Source: Pseudoflavonifractor sp. An85 | Lineage (GTDB): Bacteria; Bacillota; Clostridia; Oscillospirales; Oscillospiraceae | DNA: 62,608 bases | Reading direction: 5' to 3' | Assembly (NCBI RefSeq): GCF_002161235.1 | Contig: NZ_NFHE01000018.1 | Coordinates: 1-62,608, forward strand | Part shown: positions 58,471-62,608 of the stretch, one piece after another | How the letters are laid out: each line of letters starts with the position of its first letter | Numbering within the stretch: the first letter of the stretch is position 1 | Translations under genes and position numbers: made by a program | Notes under the pieces: model-generated | Told to the model about the DNA's origin: nothing | Database searches by the model: none | Seen by the model: only the letters and a program-made list of their open reading frames with translations

Positions 58471-59039
58471 TGGTCTGCCTCCTTCCATGCGGCATTAAGC
58501 TTTTTGATGGAGCGATGGTATTTGGAAAGAACTGTGGGTAAAGGCAGGGACAACAGATGTGCGATCTCCCGGTGCTTCAGCCCGGTCAGGGCGTGGAGGG
58601 TGACAATTTGCCGCTCCTGGTCGTCCAACAGGGAGAGCAGGGAATCCAGGGTCAGCAGGTCCTCCTGATCCACCATGGGGTTGTGGGAGAGCTGCGCTAA
58701 GTGAGAATCCTCCAGGGGGAGGTTGCGCCCCACCTCTCGCAGGCGGGAATTGGCTAGGTTGCGGGTGATGGTCATCACCCAGGCCATGGGCTTGCCTTGG
58801 CTGCGATAGCTGGAGGCGTTGCGGTAGACTTGAATAAAAGTGTCTTGGGTGATGTCCTCTGCATTGTCCACGTCTTTCAAGATGGAGAGAGCAAAACCGT
58901 ATACCGCGGCTTTGGTGGCTTCGTAGAAGCTGGCCAGGGCTTCTTGGTCGCCTTGGGTCATGCGTAAGATGAGATCATCCAACTGTTGGCTGTTGTGCCC
59001 GGAGCGCGCGTCGGGCATTGCCATGGTGAATAAAATCAT
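58467..59039 (-). CDS. ECF-type RNA polymerase sigma factor
   Basis: 190 residues from the ATG at 59039 (CAGGAGTG upstream). Sigma region 2: YGFALSILKDVDNAEDITQD, then TFIQVYRNASSYRSQG. Region 4: ERQIVTLHALTGLKHREIAH, then LLSLPLPTVLSKYHRSIKKL. No region 3, so ECF type. Translationally coupled to the RsgI-like gene, its presumed inhibitor. Confidence 0.92.
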   Translation of the reverse strand: MILFTMAMPDARSGHNSQQLDDLILRMTQGDQEALASFYEATKAAVYGFALSILKDVDNAEDITQDTFIQVYRNASSYRSQGKPMAWVMTITRNLANSRLREVGRNLPLEDSHLAQLSHNPMVDQEDLLTLDSLLSLLDDQERQIVTLHALTGLKHREIAHLLSLPLPTVLSKYHRSIKKLNAAWKEADQ

Positions 59040-59096
59040 GGTTTCACTCCTGTTCATCTATATAACGTGGGAGGGCAGAGGAATATTGCAAGCGCC

Positions 59097-60683
59097 TCAA
59101 ATATTTTTTTGAATTATTTTTTCCGCCACCTTGATGCCGTCCACGGCGGCGGAGGTGATGCCACCGGCATACCCGGCCCCTTCTCCGCAAGGGTAGATAC
59201 CCTTGACGGAAACGGACTGGTAATCCTCGCCCCGCAGGATACGCACGGGAGAGGAGGAGCGGGTCTCCACACCGGTGAGAACCGCATCAGGGGTGGAAAA
59301 GCCTTTGAGCTTTCGGTCAAACACAGGGAGAGCCTGACGCAGGGTGTCCAGCACGTAGTCGGGCAACACTCCGTCCAGGCTGCCCCACACCACCCCGGGA
59401 CGATAAGAGGGGAGGATGGAGGCGGGGCCGTGGGAGGGCTGTCCGGTCAGGAAATCTCCCACGGTCTGGGCGGGAGCCATGGGATTGTCGCCGCCATAGG
59501 CCCAGGCGGCCTGTTCCCACTGCTCCTGGAAGCGGACTCCCGCCAGGGGATCGTCTCCGGGGAAGTCCTCGGGGCCGACACCCACCAGGAAGCCGCCGTT
59601 GATGTTCTCCTGGTCTCGGGCTCGGAGAGACATGCCGTTGGTGACTACTTGCCCGTCCTGGCTGGCGGAGGCTACCACCTGTCCGCCGGGGCACACGCAG
59701 AAGGTGAAGGCAGAGCGGCCGTTGGGTAAGTGACAGGACAGCTTGTAGTCGGCCGCAGGAAGCTTGTCCCAGCTGGGGCCGAATTGCGCCTTGCTCACCG
59801 CCTCCTGCTTGTGCTCAATGCGTACGCCGATGGCGAAGTTTTTCCGATCCATGGCCAGTCCACACCCTTGCAGCATGGCAAAGGTGTCCCGGGCGGAGTG
59901 GCCGGGGGCCAGGACCAGAGTGTCACAGGAAAGGGGATAGGTTTCGCTATCGTGGGACACCTCTACCCCGTGAAGCTGATCGTCCGAAATCTGTAGCCCG
60001 GTGAGCTGGTGGTCGAAGCGCACCTCAGCGCCCAGGGCAAGCAGCTCCTCTCGCATGGACTTGACCACCAGGCGGAGAATGTCGGTGCCGATGTGGGGCT
60101 TGTGGGACCACTGAATATCCTCGGGGGCTCCGTGTTCCACAAAGGTGCGGAACACGTGGGCGATGCGGGGGTCGTTGATGCCGGTGGTGAGCTTGCCGTC
60201 GGAGAAGGTACCGGCGCCACCCTCGCCGAACTGCACGTTGGAGCGGGGGTTGAGTTGCCCGGTGGTCCAATAGGTCTCCACGTCTTGGGCGCGCTGGTCT
60301 ACGTCAGCGCCTCGCTCCAGCACGATGGGCTTCAGCCCTGCCCGGGCCAGGGTGAGGGCAGCAAACAGTCCGGCGGGGCCGGTACCCACCACCACGGGAG
60401 GAAGCTGGGAAGAGCGGGCCAGAGCAGGCAACACATAGGGCTGCTCGTTCCACTGAGAAACCCCTTTGAGGTTTCGGCGGAGGATGGCCTCTTCGTGTGC
60501 CACCTTCACCCGCACGGAGCACACCATGTGTACATCCTGCTTCTTGCGGGCGTCGATGGACTGGCGGGTGAGGGTCACCTGGGACAGATCCTTCACCGAC
60601 ACCCCCAGGTGCTTGGCCAGCTTTTTATATAAGGTTGTCTGGTCTGCCTCCACGGGCAGACGGAGATTGGTGACATGCAGCAT
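59097..60683 (-). CDS. FAD/NAD(P)-dependent oxidoreductase (uncharacterised dehydrogenase family)
   Basis: 528 residues from the ATG at 60683. An N-terminal 80-residue domain (LRLPVEADQTTLYKKLAKHL) precedes the dinucleotide fold VVGTGPAGLFAALTLARAGL, with ERGADVDQRAQDVE. Further flavin contacts are in FGEGGAGTFSDGKLTTGIND and the C-terminal YPCGEGAGYAGGITSAAVDG. Matches the conserved bacterial family annotated as FAD-dependent dehydrogenase; reaction unknown. One base after the HD gene, so in one operon with it and metA. Confidence 0.88.
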   Translation of the reverse strand: MLHVTNLRLPVEADQTTLYKKLAKHLGVSVKDLSQVTLTRQSIDARKKQDVHMVCSVRVKVAHEEAILRRNLKGVSQWNEQPYVLPALARSSQLPPVVVGTGPAGLFAALTLARAGLKPIVLERGADVDQRAQDVETYWTTGQLNPRSNVQFGEGGAGTFSDGKLTTGINDPRIAHVFRTFVEHGAPEDIQWSHKPHIGTDILRLVVKSMREELLALGAEVRFDHQLTGLQISDDQLHGVEVSHDSETYPLSCDTLVLAPGHSARDTFAMLQGCGLAMDRKNFAIGVRIEHKQEAVSKAQFGPSWDKLPAADYKLSCHLPNGRSAFTFCVCPGGQVVASASQDGQVVTNGMSLRARDQENINGGFLVGVGPEDFPGDDPLAGVRFQEQWEQAAWAYGGDNPMAPAQTVGDFLTGQPSHGPASILPSYRPGVVWGSLDGVLPDYVLDTLRQALPVFDRKLKGFSTPDAVLTGVETRSSSPVRILRGEDYQSVSVKGIYPCGEGAGYAGGITSAAVDGIKVAEKIIQKNI

Positions 60684-60684
60684 A

Positions 60685-61347
60685 TTACAACACCTTTGAA
60701 CCGTTGATGACCAACTGGAATTTGAGGGAGAAGAACTCGGCGGCCTTGCGGCACAGGAGCATGCGGGAGAGGAAGATCTCAAAGTAATCCATCACAGCGC
60801 AGATCTCCGTGTCGATGGTAATGGACAACGTCAGAGTTTTGGCCTGGGTGTCCAGGGTGAGGTCGGATTCTTCCACGGCGTAATTGACCCGGTCGTGAAT
60901 GTCGAAGTTGATGGTGTCTTGATTGCGTACCCGGCTGCGGCGCACGTCGCTCTTGTCTGCCAGAATGAGGGCCGCAGCCACGGCGTTGACGGGATAGGCG
61001 GTGTGCTCGTCGTGGTTGCCAATAGCAGTGATGACCACTGCCACGTCTGCGGGCTCCATGCCCATCTTGTCCAGAATGCGGAAGGCCATGACAGCGCCGC
61101 TCTGGGCGTGGTCCACCCGGTTGATGACGTTGCCGATGTCGTGCATGAAACCGGCGATTTTGGCCAGCTCGATGTGGCGCGCATCGTATCCCAAATCCTC
61201 CAGCAGCCCGGCGGCGGTCATGGCGCACTTGGTGACGTGGGCGAAAGAGTGCTCGGTGTAGCCCAGGGCCACCAGAGAGGCGTCTGCCTGGGTGATGTAG
61301 GTGCGGATCTCAGGGTTGTTGCGCACCGCTTCAAAATCAATCTTCAT
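60685..61347 (-). CDS. HD-domain phosphohydrolase
   Basis: 220 residues. HD metal motif: His in [13 protein letters not shown] in [20 protein letters not shown], a further His in [14 protein letters not shown] and Asp in [12 protein letters not shown]. Family members hydrolyse nucleotides or phosphate esters. Start overlaps the metA stop by 11 bases. Substrate cannot be told. Confidence 0.85.
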   Translation of the reverse strand: MKIDFEAVRNNPEIRTYITQADASLVALGYTEHSFAHVTKCAMTAAGLLEDLGYDARHIELAKIAGFMHDIGNVINRVDHAQSGAVMAFRILDKMGMEPADVAVVITAIGNHDEHTAYPVNAVAAALILADKSDVRRSRVRNQDTINFDIHDRVNYAVEESDLTLDTQAKTLTLSITIDTEICAVMDYFEIFLSRMLLCRKAAEFFSLKFQLVINGSKVL

Positions 61348-62263
61348 TGGAAATCTCCCTTAAATCGTATGGGGTGGTCTGGTAGACGTAGTAGTTGAGC
61401 CAGTTGGTGTACAGCAGTTGCCCGGCAGAACGCCAGTTGACGATGGGGGCCTGGGTGGGATCGTCCTGGGGGAAGTAGTGGGCGGGAACAGCAATGTCCA
61501 GACCACGATCCACATCCCGGAAGTATTCCCGGGCCAGGGTATCCTCGTCGTACTCGGGGTGAGCGAAAATGAAGAAGCGGCGGTTGTCCATGCTCTTCAC
61601 CCCGAATACCCCGGCCTCATCCGAGACAGCCAGCAGCTCCAACTCGGGAATAGCCTGGATGTCTTGGAGGCTGACTTCGGTATACCGGGAGTGGGGGGCA
61701 TAGAAGCGATCGTCAAAGCCCCGGAAGAGGGGAGACTGCTTGCGTACAATCTCGTGCTGGTAGATGCCAAACAGCTTGTGGGGCAGGGTGTGCTTTTGAA
61801 TATGGTAGTGGTAGTATAAGCCCGCCTGGGCGCCCCAGCAGATATGGAAGGTAGAGTGGACGTGAGTTCGGGTCCACTCCATGATCTGGCACAGCTCCTC
61901 CCAGTAGTCCACCGCCTCGAAGTCCAGATTCTCTACGGGAGCACCGGTGATGATCATACCGTCATAGCGGTTGTTGCGAATCCGATCAAAGGTGGTATAG
62001 AAGGAATCCAAATGATGGCTGTCAGTATTCTGGGAGACATGACTGCTGGTCTTGAGTAGCTGTACGTTGATCTGCAGGGGGGTATTGGATAGCTTGCGCA
62101 GCAGTTGGGTCTCGGTGACGATCTTGGTGGGCATCAAATTCAGGATCAGTAGATTCAGAGGGCGGATATCCTGGTGAAGGGCACGGTGCTCGGTCATCAC
62201 AAAGATATTCTCGCTCTCCAATACACTGGTAGCAGGTAAGGAGTCAGGAATACGAATGGGCAT
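61337..62263 (-). CDS. metA: Homoserine O-acetyltransferase
   Basis: 308 residues, full length. Catalytic Cys in [18 protein letters not shown] near residue 142, His in [18 protein letters not shown] near 235. The acyl-CoA selector position reads Glu in [11 protein letters not shown], which in this family favours acetyl-CoA; Gly there favours succinyl-CoA. First step of methionine synthesis from homoserine. First gene of the metA-HD-flavoprotein operon. Confidence 0.93.
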   Translation of the reverse strand: MPIRIPDSLPATSVLESENIFVMTEHRALHQDIRPLNLLILNLMPTKIVTETQLLRKLSNTPLQINVQLLKTSSHVSQNTDSHHLDSFYTTFDRIRNNRYDGMIITGAPVENLDFEAVDYWEELCQIMEWTRTHVHSTFHICWGAQAGLYYHYHIQKHTLPHKLFGIYQHEIVRKQSPLFRGFDDRFYAPHSRYTEVSLQDIQAIPELELLAVSDEAGVFGVKSMDNRRFFIFAHPEYDEDTLAREYFRDVDRGLDIAVPAHYFPQDDPTQAPIVNWRSAGQLLYTNWLNYYVYQTTPYDLREISNED

Positions 62264-62350
62264 AGGGATACCTCTCTTACATTATATAGTAGAATTACGA
62301 TACCACAGGACAGGGGGAAAATCAAACGATAAAAAACTTGAAAAAAGGTG

Positions 62351-62473
62351 TTGACAAATGAGTGATCAGCTGGTATATTATCTAAACGTGCCCCGGACGA
62401 AACGAAATACCGACAAACAACTTCGAAAAAAGTTGAAAAAGGTATTGACAAGTTGGGTCCCGAGTGGTACAAT
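62351..62473 (+). promoter_or_regulatory. Tandem promoters of a probable rRNA operon
   Basis: P1: TTGACA (62351-62356), 17 bases, TATATT (62374-62379). P2: TTGACA (62445-62450), 17 bases, TACAAT (62468-62473). Two strong tandem promoters without a following reading frame are typical of rrn operons. Confidence 0.75.
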
Positions 62474-62479
62474 AAAAAC

Positions 62480-62608
62480 CTGCTGATGAAGCGGTTTGTA
62501 CCTTGTAAATTAAACAATGAGAAACACGAAAAGCACCAGAAGGACACGAGTCCTTCAGGAAACTGGTAACACAGTGAAATGAAGGGTCTCATCAATTCAT
62601 ATCTTTGA
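62480..62608 (+). other. Probable rRNA operon leader, cut by the window edge
   Basis: Contains CTTGTAAATTAAACAATG, close to the TTGAAAATTAAAC element common in Firmicute rrn leaders, then stems for processing (GAAGGAC/GTCCTTC near 62542-62559). The last bases TCTTTGA would fit the start of 16S rRNA (TTTGAGAGTTTGATC), but the diagnostic part lies outside the window. Confidence 0.6.

Overview
The window looks like a chromosomal segment of a spore-forming, GC-rich gut Firmicute, most likely an Oscillospirales / Flavonifractor-type clostridium. Reasons: a spoIIAA-spoIIAB-sigF operon, a CIRCE element on htpG, a valS T-box leader, Firmicute-style promoters (TTGACA-17-TATAAT), and a GC-rich host backbone against visibly AT-rich foreign DNA at the left. 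Taxonomy is inference; there is no 16S in view, although the last bases look like an rRNA-operon leader.

Layout. 1-141: host sequence that originally followed rpsI, including the displaced rplM-rpsI terminator. 148-15775: a complete 15.6-kb AT-rich integrative element (Element 1) inserted at the last codons of rpsI. It has an integrase, a repressor, a P4-type primase-helicase with iterons, a TerS-like protein, a phage sigma factor, a cold-shock protein, a tail tape measure protein and a surface protein, but no capsid, portal, large terminase or lysis genes. 15766-44506: housekeeping backbone. In order this holds rpsI-rplM; a TtcA-like thiolase; YfhO; a Gly-rich/TPM/TelA/XpaC envelope cluster; ilvA; rpe; recR; a glycosyltransferase; the spoIIA operon; valS; a PstS-like lipoprotein; htpG; murA; a WalJ-like hydrolase; rlmH; an unidentified structured RNA; mreB; cca; murC; dacF. 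44579-45250: IS200-type insertion sequence. 45351-53666: a tRNA-Leu cluster in which tRNA-Leu(GAG) is occupied by a 7.6-kb element (Element 2, 45662-53278). Element 2 has an integrase, two XRE regulators, an excisionase-like protein, an HUH replication initiator, a degenerate Rep paralogue and a fused prohead protease-major capsid protein, and no other virion gene. 53873-62263: a DUF6465-like protein, a small inverted-repeat element, aldehyde dehydrogenase, FliB-like methylase, an ECF sigma/RsgI-like anti-sigma pair, and a metA-HD-flavoprotein operon. 62351-62608: tandem promoters and leader of a probable rRNA operon.

Most interesting point: the two integrated elements both look like phage satellites rather than prophages or ICEs. 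Each has precise att sites, 11-bp-phased integrase arm sites at both ends, a divergent repressor switch and its own replication initiator, and each carries just one large virion gene: Element 1 a tape measure protein, Element 2 a protease-capsid fusion. Element 2 is the stronger candidate for an undescribed system: a minimal satellite that supplies its own capsid protein, has tandem intact and degenerate HUH Reps, an integrase with an XRE domain spliced into it, and a 19-bp palindrome repeated at three places including upstream of the excisionase and capsid genes. Satellite status and helper dependence are inferences from gene content only.
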